Positions 46,841 to 56,896 of a stretch of 64,000 nt of DNA are shown piece by piece; position 1 is the stretch's first letter; every line of letters begins with the position of its first letter. Below the pieces are notes generated by a model. That model did no database searches, was not told the origin of the DNA, and worked only from the letters and a program-made list of their open reading frames with translations. The position numbers and the translations under genes were made by a program. The stretch lies in assembly GCA_013359255.1 (NCBI GenBank), contig JABWCF010000008.1, positions 186,001-250,000 of the forward strand, read 5' to 3'. This DNA comes from Flavobacteriales bacterium. GTDB lineage: Bacteria > Bacteroidota > Bacteroidia > Flavobacteriales_E > Vicingaceae.

Positions 46841-49186
46841 ATGAATATAAAGAGGCATTTGCTTATAGGGTTATTTTTTCTGCTATTATTCTGTAATATC
46901 AGGGCTTCTCATATTACCGGTGGAGAAATTATACTAAAACAGGTGGGTATAAATACATATCAGGCCGAAGTAACTCTTTACCGAAGTTGCGGATGGTTAT
47001 CTTCGGCATTTGGAGATAGTATTCAGCTGGGTATTTACGAAAGAGGCACCTTATTACCCGTTTTATTCCCCTATTTAACATTGCAACATGAAACGAATGT
47101 ACAGTGGGCATCAACTGGTTGTACCCCTCCGAATAATGTATGTGGAAAAAGAGGATTGTATAAAGGCATATTTACCGTTCCGATAAACATTAGTGGATAT
47201 ATCGTTATGGCTGAGGGGTGTTGCAGAGAAGGAGGCATAAATAATATAAAAAATTCGGCTACAGAGGGAATCGTCATTTATTCTGAAATTTCTTCTCCGC
47301 TTATAGTCAATAGCACCCCCGAATTTTTAAGACCAAGTTTAATTTATGCTTGCCCAAACGATTCTCTTCAGTATAATTTTTCGGCTACTGATAGTGACGG
47401 AGATTCGCTGGTGTATTCATTGGTTACTCCTCTTGCAGGTGTTTCTAACGGATTTACAAATTGGTTTAATCCTTCTATACCGCCCTATGCATCTATTATT
47501 TGGGAAACGGGGTTTAGTTTACTTAACCCTTCGAACAGTAATTATCCTTTAAAAATAGATAGCTTGAGTGGTGTTTTGTTCGGGAGTTTTAATACTTCCG
47601 GAAACTATGCCATTGCCATTAAAGTAGATGAAATAAGAAACGGACTCGTTATTTCAAGCACTATAAAAGAAATTGAGGTAATTGTTCCCAACTCCTGCAC
47701 ACCTAATTATATTCCAACTGGAAATAATTTGCCTGCAGGAAAAACGTATACCATTAATGCCACTGATGAGATTTGTATAGAATTTGAAATAAGTGATCAA
47801 AATAATGATTCTATTTTTGTGCATTTTGAGAGTGAAACACTTCTGGGGGGTAATATCAATGCCCCTTATGCAGTAGCTCCTCCTGTAGCAGGAAAAACAA
47901 AAATAGAGGCTTCTTATTGTTGGAAAACTACCTGTGAACACGCCTCTCAAATTCCCTATAAAGTGAATTATTTTATAAGCGATAATGGTTGCCCTTATCC
48001 TAAAACCAATAATCATTCGTTTGAAATTATTGTAAATCCTGCTCCACTTGTATCTGCTCCCAATATGGTATGTTATGCACTTTTAAACAATCATGCGGTG
48101 CAAGTCAGCTGGAGGGATACAGCCAATCAAAAATATTTTTCGCACTATCAGATATATCGAGGGGTAAACGGAAACAATTATTTTCTTATAGACTCTATTA
48201 CAGATCGCAACCAACAAAACTATATCGATACACTGGCTTTTGGCTGCGATTCATTAAATTATTCTTATTTTATAATACCCGTAAATGTATGTGGAGTTGA
48301 GGGAAATTCGTCCGATACAATATCTGCCGATTTTCTTAAGCTGGTTTTTGAAAGTTATATAAAAACAGTAAGTGTCGAAGATGAAAATAAAATTTTGATT
48401 GACTGGGAAGATATGCCTGATGCTTATTTTTCTACTCATTATTTATACAAAACAGATAGGGGAAATAATCAGATAACTCTATTCAAAACACTTGCCCAGT
48501 ACGATTTGGGATATTACATAGACGAAGAAACTAATACGGCAGAGAATAGCAATTGTTATACTATAGAAATTGAAAACGCATGTGGCATTACAACACCCAA
48601 AAGCAACCTTTCGTGTAGTATATTGCTAAACGGCAATGATGATAATTCCGAAGTGCTTTTTTTTAATAGAGTAAATTGGTTGGAATACATTAATTGGCAG
48701 GGAAATGTAAAAGAATATCAACTTTGGCGAAAGCATAACCGAGATTCGGATTTTAGTTTTTATGCCACTTTTAAAAATAAACAATTAGCTTCTACCGATT
48801 CCTCCCTTCAAGTTGAAGGAGGAGAGTTTACATATTTGATAATTGCAGTTGAGGATACAGCCGGAAGAAATGCCATCAGTAAATCTAATCAATTAACCTT
48901 AAATCAGCATCCCTCTGTATACATTCCTAACTCTTTTACACCCAATAATGATGGGATTAACGATAGTTGGAAACCGGAATGGGCTTATGTTGAAAATTAT
49001 AAACTTGAAATTTTCGACCGTTGGGGAAATAAAATATTTATTACAGAAGACCCTTATGAAGGTTGGGATGGAACCTCTAATAACATTCCCTATAATAGCG
49101 GAGTATATGTGTATACTATTTATTATACTTCGTTTAAAAGTGAAAAAGTGTATATTCTCACAAACTCATTTGTATTAATCCGATAA
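46841..49186 (+). CDS. secreted protein with T9SS type B (gliding-associated) sorting domain
   Basis: 781 residues from the ATG at 46841; an upstream extension overlapping rlmD was rejected because a clean signal peptide starts here (MNIKRHLLIGLFFLLLF). The mature protein begins SHITGGEIILKQVG, contains cadherin/Ig-like segments (FSATDSDGDSLVYSLVTPLA, about 200-330) and fibronectin-III-like segments in the second half. The last ~90 residues are a type B T9SS domain: VYIPNSFTPNNDGINDSW, IFDRWGNKIFIT and GWDGTSN. It is cargo for export to the surface or medium; there is no PorP partner next to it. It is divergent from the rlmD operon. Confidence 0.86.
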   Translation: MNIKRHLLIGLFFLLLFCNIRASHITGGEIILKQVGINTYQAEVTLYRSCGWLSSAFGDSIQLGIYERGTLLPVLFPYLTLQHETNVQWASTGCTPPNNVCGKRGLYKGIFTVPINISGYIVMAEGCCREGGINNIKNSATEGIVIYSEISSPLIVNSTPEFLRPSLIYACPNDSLQYNFSATDSDGDSLVYSLVTPLAGVSNGFTNWFNPSIPPYASIIWETGFSLLNPSNSNYPLKIDSLSGVLFGSFNTSGNYAIAIKVDEIRNGLVISSTIKEIEVIVPNSCTPNYIPTGNNLPAGKTYTINATDEICIEFEISDQNNDSIFVHFESETLLGGNINAPYAVAPPVAGKTKIEASYCWKTTCEHASQIPYKVNYFISDNGCPYPKTNNHSFEIIVNPAPLVSAPNMVCYALLNNHAVQVSWRDTANQKYFSHYQIYRGVNGNNYFLIDSITDRNQQNYIDTLAFGCDSLNYSYFIIPVNVCGVEGNSSDTISADFLKLVFESYIKTVSVEDENKILIDWEDMPDAYFSTHYLYKTDRGNNQITLFKTLAQYDLGYYIDEETNTAENSNCYTIEIENACGITTPKSNLSCSILLNGNDDNSEVLFFNRVNWLEYINWQGNVKEYQLWRKHNRDSDFSFYATFKNKQLASTDSSLQVEGGEFTYLIIAVEDTAGRNAISKSNQLTLNQHPSVYIPNSFTPNNDGINDSWKPEWAYVENYKLEIFDRWGNKIFITEDPYEGWDGTSNNIPYNSGVYVYTIYYTSFKSEKVYILTNSFVLIR

Positions 49187-49192
49187 TCGTTA

Positions 49193-49224
49193 TTTGCTTA
49201 GCTGCTGCAATATAATTAACTTTG
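49193..49224 (+). promoter_or_regulatory. complete -33/-7 promoter of rocD
   Basis: TTTG at 49193-49196, a 20-base spacer and TAACTTTG at 49217-49224, identical in layout to the LuxR gene promoter. The ATG at 49238 is 13 bases downstream of the box, implying a very short leader. Confidence 0.65.
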
Positions 49225-49237
49225 CATCAAAAGTGCT

Positions 49238-50491
49238 ATGATGCAAAATAATGAAGTTTTATTAACCATGAACTCTGCCGAATACATTGCCTTAGAAGAA
49301 AAATACGGGGCACATAATTATCACCCCATTCCGGTTGTACTTACCAAAGGAAAAGGGGTATATGTATGGGATGTAGAGGGAAAAAAATATTTCGATTTTT
49401 TAAGTGCCTATTCTGCCGTAAACCAAGGGCATTGTCATCCGAAAATCATTGAAGCTTTGGTAGATCAGGCCAAGCAGTTAACACTCACTTCAAGAGCCTT
49501 TCATAACGATGTGCTAGGTGTATTTGAAAAATACATTACCAAGCTTTTCGGCTATGATAAACTATTGCCCATGAATACCGGTGCCGAGGCCGTAGAAACT
49601 GCTATTAAACTTTGCCGCAAATGGGCTTATGAAGTAAAAGGAATTAAAGCCAATAATGCAAAAATTGTGGTTTGCGAAAATAATTTTCATGGCAGAACCA
49701 CAACGATTGTTTCATTTTCGTCCGACCCCGAATCGTACGGAAACTTTGGCCCACAAACACCCGGGTTTATAAAAATACCTTATAACGACACAAATGCTTT
49801 AAAAAAAGCCTTAGAAGATATTGATGTAGCCGGATTTTTAGTGGAACCCATTCAAGGAGAGGCCGGAGTAATTGTGCCTAACGAAGGGTACCTTAAGCAG
49901 TGTGCCATACTTTGCAAAGAAAAAAATGTGCTGTTTATTGCCGATGAAATTCAAACCGGAATCGCCCGAACAGGAAAGATGTTGGCCTGCGACCATGAAG
50001 AGGTAAAACCTGATATTTTAATTTTAGGCAAGGCTTTATCAGGTGGAGTATTACCACTTTCTTTAGTGCTTGCCAATAACGAAATAATGTTGCGTATTAA
50101 GCCCGGTCAGCATGGTTCCACCTACGGAGGAAATCCTCTAGCCTGCAAGGTAGGTTTAGCAGCAATGCAGGTAGTTTTAGATGAAAATCTTTGCGAAAAT
50201 GCACACCGTTTAGGATTGCTATTTAGAGAAAGAATGCAACATCTTATCTCTAAAACAGAACATATTCAATTGGTAAGAGGGAAAGGATTACTCAATGCCA
50301 TTGTAGTAAATGATACTCCAGAAAGTACAACAGCATTCGATATTTGTGTGGTCTTAAAAGAAAACGGTTTACTCGCCAAACCCACTCACGGAAACATTAT
50401 TCGTTTTGCTCCACCATTAGTGATGAATGAAGTTCAGCTAATGCAATGTTGCGACATTATTGAAAAAACAATTCTTCATTTTTCAAAATAA
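49238..50491 (+). CDS. rocD: ornithine--oxo-acid transaminase
   Basis: 417 residues, class III PLP aminotransferase. It has the ornithine transaminase N-terminus ([20 protein letters not shown]), the phosphate-binding [20 protein letters not shown], and the PLP lysine in [14 protein letters not shown]. It converts ornithine to glutamate semialdehyde (P5C), which the pruA product at 27-28.6 kb oxidises to glutamate. The first ATG of an ATGATG pair was used; the second is equally possible. A methyltransferase gene begins 11 bases downstream. Confidence 0.93.
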   Translation: MMQNNEVLLTMNSAEYIALEEKYGAHNYHPIPVVLTKGKGVYVWDVEGKKYFDFLSAYSAVNQGHCHPKIIEALVDQAKQLTLTSRAFHNDVLGVFEKYITKLFGYDKLLPMNTGAEAVETAIKLCRKWAYEVKGIKANNAKIVVCENNFHGRTTTIVSFSSDPESYGNFGPQTPGFIKIPYNDTNALKKALEDIDVAGFLVEPIQGEAGVIVPNEGYLKQCAILCKEKNVLFIADEIQTGIARTGKMLACDHEEVKPDILILGKALSGGVLPLSLVLANNEIMLRIKPGQHGSTYGGNPLACKVGLAAMQVVLDENLCENAHRLGLLFRERMQHLISKTEHIQLVRGKGLLNAIVVNDTPESTTAFDICVVLKENGLLAKPTHGNIIRFAPPLVMNEVQLMQCCDIIEKTILHFSK

Positions 50492-50502
50492 AGGCAGAAT
50501 CA

Positions 50503-51372
50503 ATGCAACTGCTTACTCCCGCTAACTGGCAAGAATACGAACTTATTGATAGCGGAGAATTTCAAAAGTTAGAGCGATTCGGAAAATACTATACCATTCG
50601 TCCTGAACCACAGGCCGTTTGGGATAAGCAGCTGCCAGAAAAGGAATGGGGAAAATGGGCACATGTATCTTTTATTCAAAGCGGAAGTAATTCAGGTACA
50701 TGGAAAAAACACAAAGAAATGCCCGACCGATGGTATATACATTATACTTTACCCAATCAATCGAAAATACAATTTAAACTGGCTCTAACGGCTTTTAAAC
50801 ATGTAGGGGTTTTCCCAGAACAAGCTGTAAACTGGGATTATATTTTTCAATCTATAAAAAATTCCGGTACTCAAACGCCCCGGTTTTTAAATTTGTTTGC
50901 TTATACGGGAGGAGCATCGTTAGCGGCTAAAGCAGCAGGAGCCGATGTGGTACATGTTGATTCTATAAAACAAGTGGTTTCTTGGGCAAAAGAAAATATG
51001 GACAGAAGTAATTTGGCAAACATTCGATGGGTGGTAGAAGATGCCTTAAAATTTGTGAAGAGAGAAGTGGGCAGAGGAAACCATTATCAAGGAATAATAT
51101 TAGACCCTCCTGCCTTTGGGCATGGTCCTAACGGAGAGAAATGGAAACTCGAAGATAATATTAACGAAATGATGAAATATGTAGTGGATTTGCTGGATTC
51201 CAAACAGCATTTTTTGATTCTAAATGCCTATTCACTCGGTTTTTCTTCGTTAATTATTGAAAATTTGCTCTCTAAAAATAAAAAAAACTTAACAATAGGC
51301 GAACTGTTCTTAGAGTCTAAAACTCAACAAAAGTTGCCATTAGGCGTATTCGGTAGAATTCTAAAACAATAA
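50503..51372 (+). CDS. class I SAM-dependent rRNA methyltransferase-like protein
   Basis: 289 residues. N-terminal small domain, then a Rossmann methyltransferase with FLNLFAYTGGASLAAKAAGA, VVHVDSIKQVVSWAKENM and ILDPPAFGHGPNGEKWKLED, close in pattern to RlmI/RlmK-type m5C or m7G rRNA methyltransferases but lacking a PUA domain. It follows rocD by 11 bases and precedes a small PhnA-like gene by 12, suggesting one transcript. Target base is not determined. Confidence 0.85.
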   Translation: MQLLTPANWQEYELIDSGEFQKLERFGKYYTIRPEPQAVWDKQLPEKEWGKWAHVSFIQSGSNSGTWKKHKEMPDRWYIHYTLPNQSKIQFKLALTAFKHVGVFPEQAVNWDYIFQSIKNSGTQTPRFLNLFAYTGGASLAAKAAGADVVHVDSIKQVVSWAKENMDRSNLANIRWVVEDALKFVKREVGRGNHYQGIILDPPAFGHGPNGEKWKLEDNINEMMKYVVDLLDSKQHFLILNAYSLGFSSLIIENLLSKNKKNLTIGELFLESKTQQKLPLGVFGRILKQ

Positions 51373-51384
51373 AAATAAATAGAG

Positions 51385-51594
51385 ATGATTGTGAAAGATA
51401 GCAACGGCACATTATTAAATGAAGGCGATTCTGTAACTCTTATTAAGGACTTAAAGGTAAGAGGTAGTTCTGAAGTGCTTAAGCGAGGTACCATGGTTAA
51501 AAATATTCGCTTAAGCAACAATGAGGAAGAAATTGAGTGCAAAATTAATAAAGTGCAAATGGTTTTAAAAACCTGTTTTTTAAAGAAAGCCTAA
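51385..51594 (+). CDS. PhnA-like (YjdM C-terminal) small protein
   Basis: 69 residues, matching the C-terminal domain of YjdM/Phn[41 protein letters not shown] and [17 protein letters not shown]. The N-terminal zinc ribbon of the E. coli protein is absent. The database name 'alkylphosphonate utilization' is historical and not supported by activity. It is last after rocD and the methyltransferase, with its stop five bases from the convergent apaG stop. Confidence 0.8.
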   Translation: MIVKDSNGTLLNEGDSVTLIKDLKVRGSSEVLKRGTMVKNIRLSNNEEEIECKINKVQMVLKTCFLKKA

Positions 51595-51598
51595 CAAA

Positions 51599-51988
51599 CT
51601 AATTCATTACAAAAGGAGCTTCTAGGTGAAATTCTGGAATTTTAGCTTCTATCACCCGGTGGTCAGATTTGTTTTCAAAGGTATAAGTTCCCCACATTCT
51701 GCCAATAGGGGTAGTTAGTTCGCAATATGAGTGGTATTCGTATTCATCTCCCGGGGCAATAATAGGTTGTTCTCCCACTACACCGTTTCCTGCCACTTGG
51801 TTATATTCTCCCGATGAATCAAAAATATGCCAATGCCTTTTTAGCAGTTGTACCGCATCGGGTGTATTATTTTCGATTATAATATGGTAGGAGAAAATAA
51901 AGAAACCTTCCGAAGGTTTTGATTCTTCATCAAGATAACGTGCCTGTACGGTAATTCGAATTCCTTGTGTTGTTTCGGTAACTATCAT
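51599..51988 (-). CDS. apaG: ApaG domain protein
   Basis: 129 residues from the ATG at 51988; an upstream TTG was rejected. The FN3-like ApaG fold is shown by the series FIFSYHIIIENNTPDAVQLL, KRHWHIFDSSGEYNQVAGN, GVVGEQPIIAPGDEYEYHSY and the C-terminal MWGTYTFEN. ApaG proteins were linked to Co2+ and Mg2+ efflux and bind small ligands; the biochemical role is not settled. It is monocistronic, separated by about 150 bases from the glycan operon. Confidence 0.92.
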   Translation of the reverse strand: MIVTETTQGIRITVQARYLDEESKPSEGFFIFSYHIIIENNTPDAVQLLKRHWHIFDSSGEYNQVAGNGVVGEQPIIAPGDEYEYHSYCELTTPIGRMWGTYTFENKSDHRVIEAKIPEFHLEAPFVMN

Positions 51989-52146
51989 AATGGTTTGCCT
52001 ATACAATATTATACCAAAACTGCAATTTCAGTTTAAAATGTTAAAAACTTCTGCTTTAAAAAAATGTTAAATTATTTATAAAGCCTTTTTATTTAAAGGA
52101 ATTTATGAGTGTATGAGCTTATGAAAAGGACGTGTTATTAACAAGA

Positions 52147-53589
52147 TTACCAAAATTTTATTTTTCCGGCAGCATAAATACACATACGTAGCAATAGTAT
52201 GCCATGTTTAAATCTACTGATATTTGTATCTCCATAGGTGCGTTCGTGATAACGAATGGGTAAATCTGTAATTTTTAAGTTTAATTTATATGCTCCAAAA
52301 AGTAAGTCGAAGTCGCCAAAGGGGTCGAAATCTCCAAAGAACTTTCTGTTTTTTATAAGCCGTTGATAATCTTCCCTAAACATTACCTTAGTGCCACAAA
52401 GCGAGTCTTTAATAGGTTGTTCGAGCAACCAGCTAAACATCATACTGAAAAATTTATTTCCAAGGGTATTTAAAAATCGCATGGCATTTTTTTCCATAGG
52501 GTACACCAAGCGAGAACCATTAATGAAATCAGCTTTTCCGGAAGCTATCGCGTTGTAAAATTTTGGAATATCTTCCGGTGGTACGGTAAGATCGGCATCT
52601 AAAATCATTAGGATATCACCGGTGGCCATATCATATCCTTTACGAACGGCATCGCCTTTTCCTTTTCCGTTTTGTTTAGCAATTTTTATGTCGTGAGTAT
52701 GTTGGTATTTTTCCTGCACTTGCTGTATAGCTTCCCATGTATTATCTGTTGAATTTCCTTCAATAAAAATAATTTCCACGTGTTTACCAAATGTTGGTAA
52801 ACGTAAAATGGCGTTTTCAATGTTGCCGCTTTCGTTGCGTGCAGGAATTACTACAGAGGTAGAATAGCGGGTTTCGAAATTTTCTTTACTAAAAAAAACA
52901 GGGCGTGCAATGATAAACTGGTTAAGGCAAAATGTATTGAAAAGTGGCAGACGTGCGATGTATTTATTCAATAGCCACGAAAGCAAAGGAATATTGAAGG
53001 GTAGAAGTAACCTGCGGGTAGAACGATAAGCCTCGTAATCGGATAGGTAAAGTATGTTTTCTATGTCCTTCTTTGAAAGCCAGCTTTGTGGTGGTAGCTT
53101 ACGCTTTAGGCCTATGTGTTCGCCTAGTTTTATTATCGGCTCCCATAAGTAGTTGTAATACGAAATAATAATCCTTGTTTTTTCATGGCAAAGAGGTTTT
53201 AGCGAGTTTAATACATCGTTTACGTTATTGAAAAAACCAATTACATTAGAAAGAATAATTACATCATAAGTGGTGTTTAATGTAATATTCTCAGCCTCCA
53301 TCACATGAAATTCGAGCTGAGGATAGCGTTGCTTTGCCATTTCTATCATCGAAGGGCTGTAGTCTATTCCTATTTTTGTTTTTCCATTTAGTTTCGATAG
53401 TGTTTCGCCTGTTCCACATCCTATTTCTAATACTGACGAATCTTCATGAATGTAAAAATTGCAATATTTAATGATATCATTCCAATAGTAAGCAAAACGT
53501 TTTCTATAGGCAGGGTAGGTAGGAGCTGCTTTTTCAAAGTAGCTAAAAAAGCGTTGTTTACTTTTATTTTGAATGGAGTTATTGTGCAT
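52147..53589 (-). CDS. SAM methyltransferase fused to DPM1-like GT2 glycosyltransferase
   Basis: 480 residues in two enzymes. Residues ~1-230: class I methyltransferase with SSVLEIGCGTGETLSKLNGK and IGIDYSPSMIEMAKQRYPQ. Residues ~240-480: family 2 glycosyltransferase of the dolichyl-phosphate-mannose-synthase group, with TSVVIPARNESGNIENAI, DILMILDADLTVPPEDI and the conserved CGTKVMFREDY and RTYGDTNISRF blocks. GT2 enzymes of this group load a sugar on a polyprenyl phosphate. Last gene of a four-gene operon; its ATG overlaps the upstream methyltransferase stop by 11 bases. Such a fusion could couple methylation with lipid-linked sugar synthesis, but this is inferred. Confidence 0.88.
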   Translation of the reverse strand: MHNNSIQNKSKQRFFSYFEKAAPTYPAYRKRFAYYWNDIIKYCNFYIHEDSSVLEIGCGTGETLSKLNGKTKIGIDYSPSMIEMAKQRYPQLEFHVMEAENITLNTTYDVIILSNVIGFFNNVNDVLNSLKPLCHEKTRIIISYYNYLWEPIIKLGEHIGLKRKLPPQSWLSKKDIENILYLSDYEAYRSTRRLLLPFNIPLLSWLLNKYIARLPLFNTFCLNQFIIARPVFFSKENFETRYSTSVVIPARNESGNIENAILRLPTFGKHVEIIFIEGNSTDNTWEAIQQVQEKYQHTHDIKIAKQNGKGKGDAVRKGYDMATGDILMILDADLTVPPEDIPKFYNAIASGKADFINGSRLVYPMEKNAMRFLNTLGNKFFSMMFSWLLEQPIKDSLCGTKVMFREDYQRLIKNRKFFGDFDPFGDFDLLFGAYKLNLKITDLPIRYHERTYGDTNISRFKHGILLLRMCIYAAGKIKFW

Positions 53590-54334
53590 TGCTTTTAACC
53601 AACTTTATGGTTTGGAACATTCCTAATTTAGGAAACAAAGGTGTAAATAATTTTTCAAAGCTTGTTACGGGGCTGAACATAAAACCGGGAAACAGAGAGT
53701 AAAAACTTAATCCACCGCTCAGTAAATAACGAAAAGGGGTATGGGGTTTAAATAGTGTGAGTTTTAATAACGGGAAAAGATGTTCAAATTTTTTTATATC
53801 GCGTTTAAAAACTAACCAAGGAATTGCTCCATTGGCACCCGAAAGAGGGCCTGTGGTGGCAAAATGCCAGTCCTTTGCTTTGGTATTAAAAGGTTCGTGA
53901 TGAATGGTGGTATAAATAATTCGACTAAACCAAGTATTGGCTGGTTCTATCATGTATATGATGCCATTGGGTTTAAGAACTCGTTGTGCTTCTGAAAAAA
54001 ATAATTCAACATCGGGTATATGGTGTAGTACATTAAGCATAAAAATAGCCGAAACGGAATCGTTTGGAAATTCAATTTTATCGGCCGACATGCACATGTC
54101 GCAGGTAGAAAGGGGTAAAATATCGGAGGTAGTTACCTGAGGAACAACCTCTTTTAAAAAACCACCACCCGAGCCAATTTCAAGTATTACGCCTTCCGGT
54201 ATGTTAGATAAATCGTTTTTAAAATTAGAGTACCACTCGGTGTATAACTTTTTTAAAAAGGCTTTTCCGAGTATAATTTCTCTGTGTTTAAGAGTGGTTT
54301 CGGGGTCGTCTAAATCTTTACTTGTTTTCTTCAC
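53579..54334 (-). CDS. class I SAM-dependent methyltransferase in glycan operon
   Basis: 251 residues from a GTG at 54334; a TTG eight codons upstream is the alternative. SAM-binding motif is GVILEIGSGGGFLKEVVPQ, followed by MLNVLHHIPDVELFFSEAQR and VLKPNGIIYMIEPANTWFS, the pattern of small-molecule or sugar methyltransferases. It overlaps the GT-C gene upstream and the methyltransferase-GT2 gene downstream, so it is translationally embedded in the operon. Confidence 0.85.
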   Translation of the reverse strand: MKKTSKDLDDPETTLKHREIILGKAFLKKLYTEWYSNFKNDLSNIPEGVILEIGSGGGFLKEVVPQVTTSDILPLSTCDMCMSADKIEFPNDSVSAIFMLNVLHHIPDVELFFSEAQRVLKPNGIIYMIEPANTWFSRIIYTTIHHEPFNTKAKDWHFATTGPLSGANGAIPWLVFKRDIKKFEHLFPLLKLTLFKPHTPFRYLLSGGLSFYSLFPGFMFSPVTSFEKLFTPLFPKLGMFQTIKLVKSNAQ

Positions 54335-56075
54335 CTTGTATTTCCTCTTTTGTAGCAACCGAATCGGGCTTATTCGGTATTTCCGGATAGTTAATTTTGA
54401 ACAAGTTTACTTCTTCTGAATTTCCAATACGGTGTACAGGGGTTAAAAAATTGGGGTATTTCTGTTGAATAGTATTTAAATACCGATGAACTGTGTTAAT
54501 AATATAACCGTCTTTTTTATTAGGGTTTCTGCGAAGATTGGCAACCATAACATGTGTAACTTTTTTTTCGTGTAAGTTCATTACCAAACTGTCTGCATCT
54601 TCGGAGGGAATGGTATAGATACCTGCAAATAATTTCCCTCCGGAATGTACGAACGAAACAGGTGGTTTACGGCAGGCCACAAGAACAGAATCCGATTTTA
54701 AATTTTCGCCAATCCATTCACTCATTTTTATATAATTTTCCCAATCAGGCGTGTAGCCGGCATATTTATTTCCTTTAAAATTTTTAATAGTATTAGGAAA
54801 ATTGGCTGCTAAAAATTTAAAAGAGCGGTTTATGTTTACAATAATTAAAATAGCAAATATAAAGGTTAGTAAAAGTTGGAGTACGTAGTTGTTGCGAGAT
54901 TTAAAGAAGGAATACAGTCCGTAAAACGATAAGATAAGATAAAAAGGAAGGAATATTAAGATAATACGTAACTGATCCCAGTTTTTTTGGAGTGCTAAGA
55001 AAGATACTGCCGTTAGGCCCATGCTGTATAGAGCAATATGCCAAAGGTGTTTATTTTTGTTTTTAAACAGTGTGTAAAGAGTAAACAGAGAGAGTAATAG
55101 AAAGGCAAAGCCTAACATGTTTTTTGGCTCAGTGGCATCGGGTATTAATCCAATTATATCGAACCATCTTTTGGAAATATATAATTCGTAGTTATCAAAA
55201 AAACGTTGTATCAACTCACTAAAACTGTCGTTTCCAAGTTCAGGCTTATAGGGGTCTTTTCTGAGTAAAACGTCTAGCTGAGAGTATTCCAGCGTAGATA
55301 AGTATTTTCCCCAAATTGTTTTTTTAATAAGGTGAAAAAGACCAAAGCAAAACGCAAAACCGGCACCCACCGATAAACCTTCTTTCCATCTTTTAAAAAA
55401 GAGAGCGTAGAGTAATATGGCCGGAATAGCTCCTATAGCGGCAGTTTTAGCAAGTACCAGCAAAAAAATAAGAAAACCGCATAAGAGGCCTCCTTTCCAC
55501 GAAATGCCGCTTTCGTTTGCGGTATCTGTAAAGCGGAAAAGAGTAAAGAAAAAGATTCCTTGAAGCATAATGTAAAAGGCTTCGGTAAAAGAGTGATGAG
55601 AAAAATAAATGATATGCACATTAATCGCAAACATCAATGTGCAAAAAGCTAGGAAGAATGCAGAGATACGGCTTTGCATCGCTTTGTGTGTAAAGTAAAT
55701 GGCAAGAGCCGTAAATAGCACGGAAAAAGCCTTAAACAATATGAATTTAAACCCAAAAATCATGTATAAAAGAGAAAGAACAAATGGGTACAGTGGTGCG
55801 TTTGCGGTGTGAAAGAAATCGGGAAATTCTTTTACCATACGTAAACCTGATTCAATGTATAGAGCATCATCGTGAGCTATACTAAGCTTTGCATCGAAAC
55901 TGAATATGCTTAGAAATAAAAATAATCCGATAGAAAAATAAAGAATAGCATTATTTCTTTTTTCGCACCATGTATCAAGTGAGTTAAATAAAGAATCGGT
56001 CGTAGCTGCAGTAGGTTTAGTGGTACGGGAGGGCTCGCTATGTTCTTTATGAACGGTTTTGTTTTTTTTACTCAT
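54318..56075 (-). CDS. GT-C (family 39/ArnT-like) membrane glycosyltransferase
   Basis: 585 residues. A Lys/Thr-rich cytoplasmic N-terminus (1-40) precedes about ten membrane helices. The first periplasmic loop has AHDDALYIESGLRMVKEF and TANAPLYPFVLSLLY, typical of PMT_2/GT39 enzymes that take sugars from polyprenyl-phosphate donors. The C-terminal ~120 residues are soluble (LVACRKPPVSFVHSGGKLF). The preceding gene in the operon is FkbM-like and the following ones are methyltransferases plus a DPM1-like GT2, which would make its donor. Acceptor unknown. Confidence 0.85.
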   Translation of the reverse strand: MSKKNKTVHKEHSEPSRTTKPTAATTDSLFNSLDTWCEKRNNAILYFSIGLFLFLSIFSFDAKLSIAHDDALYIESGLRMVKEFPDFFHTANAPLYPFVLSLLYMIFGFKFILFKAFSVLFTALAIYFTHKAMQSRISAFFLAFCTLMFAINVHIIYFSHHSFTEAFYIMLQGIFFFTLFRFTDTANESGISWKGGLLCGFLIFLLVLAKTAAIGAIPAILLYALFFKRWKEGLSVGAGFAFCFGLFHLIKKTIWGKYLSTLEYSQLDVLLRKDPYKPELGNDSFSELIQRFFDNYELYISKRWFDIIGLIPDATEPKNMLGFAFLLLSLFTLYTLFKNKNKHLWHIALYSMGLTAVSFLALQKNWDQLRIILIFLPFYLILSFYGLYSFFKSRNNYVLQLLLTFIFAILIIVNINRSFKFLAANFPNTIKNFKGNKYAGYTPDWENYIKMSEWIGENLKSDSVLVACRKPPVSFVHSGGKLFAGIYTIPSEDADSLVMNLHEKKVTHVMVANLRRNPNKKDGYIINTVHRYLNTIQQKYPNFLTPVHRIGNSEEVNLFKINYPEIPNKPDSVATKEEIQGEENK

Positions 56076-56081
56076 GTTATA

Positions 56082-56828
56082 CTAATTCAACTTATTTTTA
56101 GATAAAACAAAGTTGCAAAATTTATTTTCAGGCCAAGAGTAATACTTAGATATTTCTTTCTCTGTAGTGAGAATAAGTTTGGAATGCTTAATGGTGTATA
56201 TTAAAAATTCTGATTGAATCCATAAAGAAATGAGTTCCTTAGCCGAGTATCCTGCTTTATTAAGGGCAAATGGCCAAAACTCTGTAAATACAATGAGATT
56301 AGGGTTATTCTTTATGGTATTTTCCATACCTACAAAGGCTTGATATTCGTATCCCTGAATGTCTATTTTAATAAAATTGGGCTTGAGTTGGTTTTGCATA
56401 ACATAATCGTCAATTGAAATACATTCAATTTCGGTAACAGAGGCATATTCATTAACCTTGTATGCCCTATGGTCAACATTTAAATGGGGCGATGTGTAAA
56501 ATGTTAAAACACCCGATTGGTTTGAGATGGCTTTATTTATTAGCGAAACATTTTTTAAATTCTTTTCTTCTACCAAGTTTTTTAGGTGTTTAAAATTAGT
56601 TGTATCTGGTTCGAATGAGATTGTTTTACCACTATAACCAACCTTTTTAGAGAATATCAAAGTGGTAAAACCAATGTTAGCTCCAATATCTAACACGGTA
56701 TTTCCTTCGTGTATGTAGTTTTTAAAGAAAAGGATATTTTCTTTATCGGTTACATTTTTATATATCCAATAGAGAGGTTGGTAAAGAGTGAAAAAATTTT
56801 TAAAAAGGAACTGGGCAATTCTTTGCAT
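56082..56828 (-). CDS. FkbM family methyltransferase
   Basis: 248 residues. The FkbM pattern is clear: VLDIGANIGFTTLIFSKKVG, ISFEPDTTNFKHLKNLVEE, VSLINKAISNQSGVLTFY and FIKIDIQGYEYQAFVGME. FkbM enzymes O-methylate sugars or polyketides. First gene of the glycan operon, six bases before the GT-C gene. Confidence 0.88.
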   Translation of the reverse strand: MQRIAQFLFKNFFTLYQPLYWIYKNVTDKENILFFKNYIHEGNTVLDIGANIGFTTLIFSKKVGYSGKTISFEPDTTNFKHLKNLVEEKNLKNVSLINKAISNQSGVLTFYTSPHLNVDHRAYKVNEYASVTEIECISIDDYVMQNQLKPNFIKIDIQGYEYQAFVGMENTIKNNPNLIVFTEFWPFALNKAGYSAKELISLWIQSEFLIYTIKHSKLILTTEKEISKYYSWPENKFCNFVLSKNKLN

Positions 56829-56896
56829 ATTGATGGCAAGATAAAAAGTTAGAACAATGAGTGCAAAGTAATAGATTTAATTAGTGTTTTAAAAAT

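Noticed and set aside
52007-52146. Gene or RNA in the apaG/glycan operon gap
   Set aside because: The 140 bases are AT-rich with no open frame of note, no hairpin with T run, and no exact promoter box.
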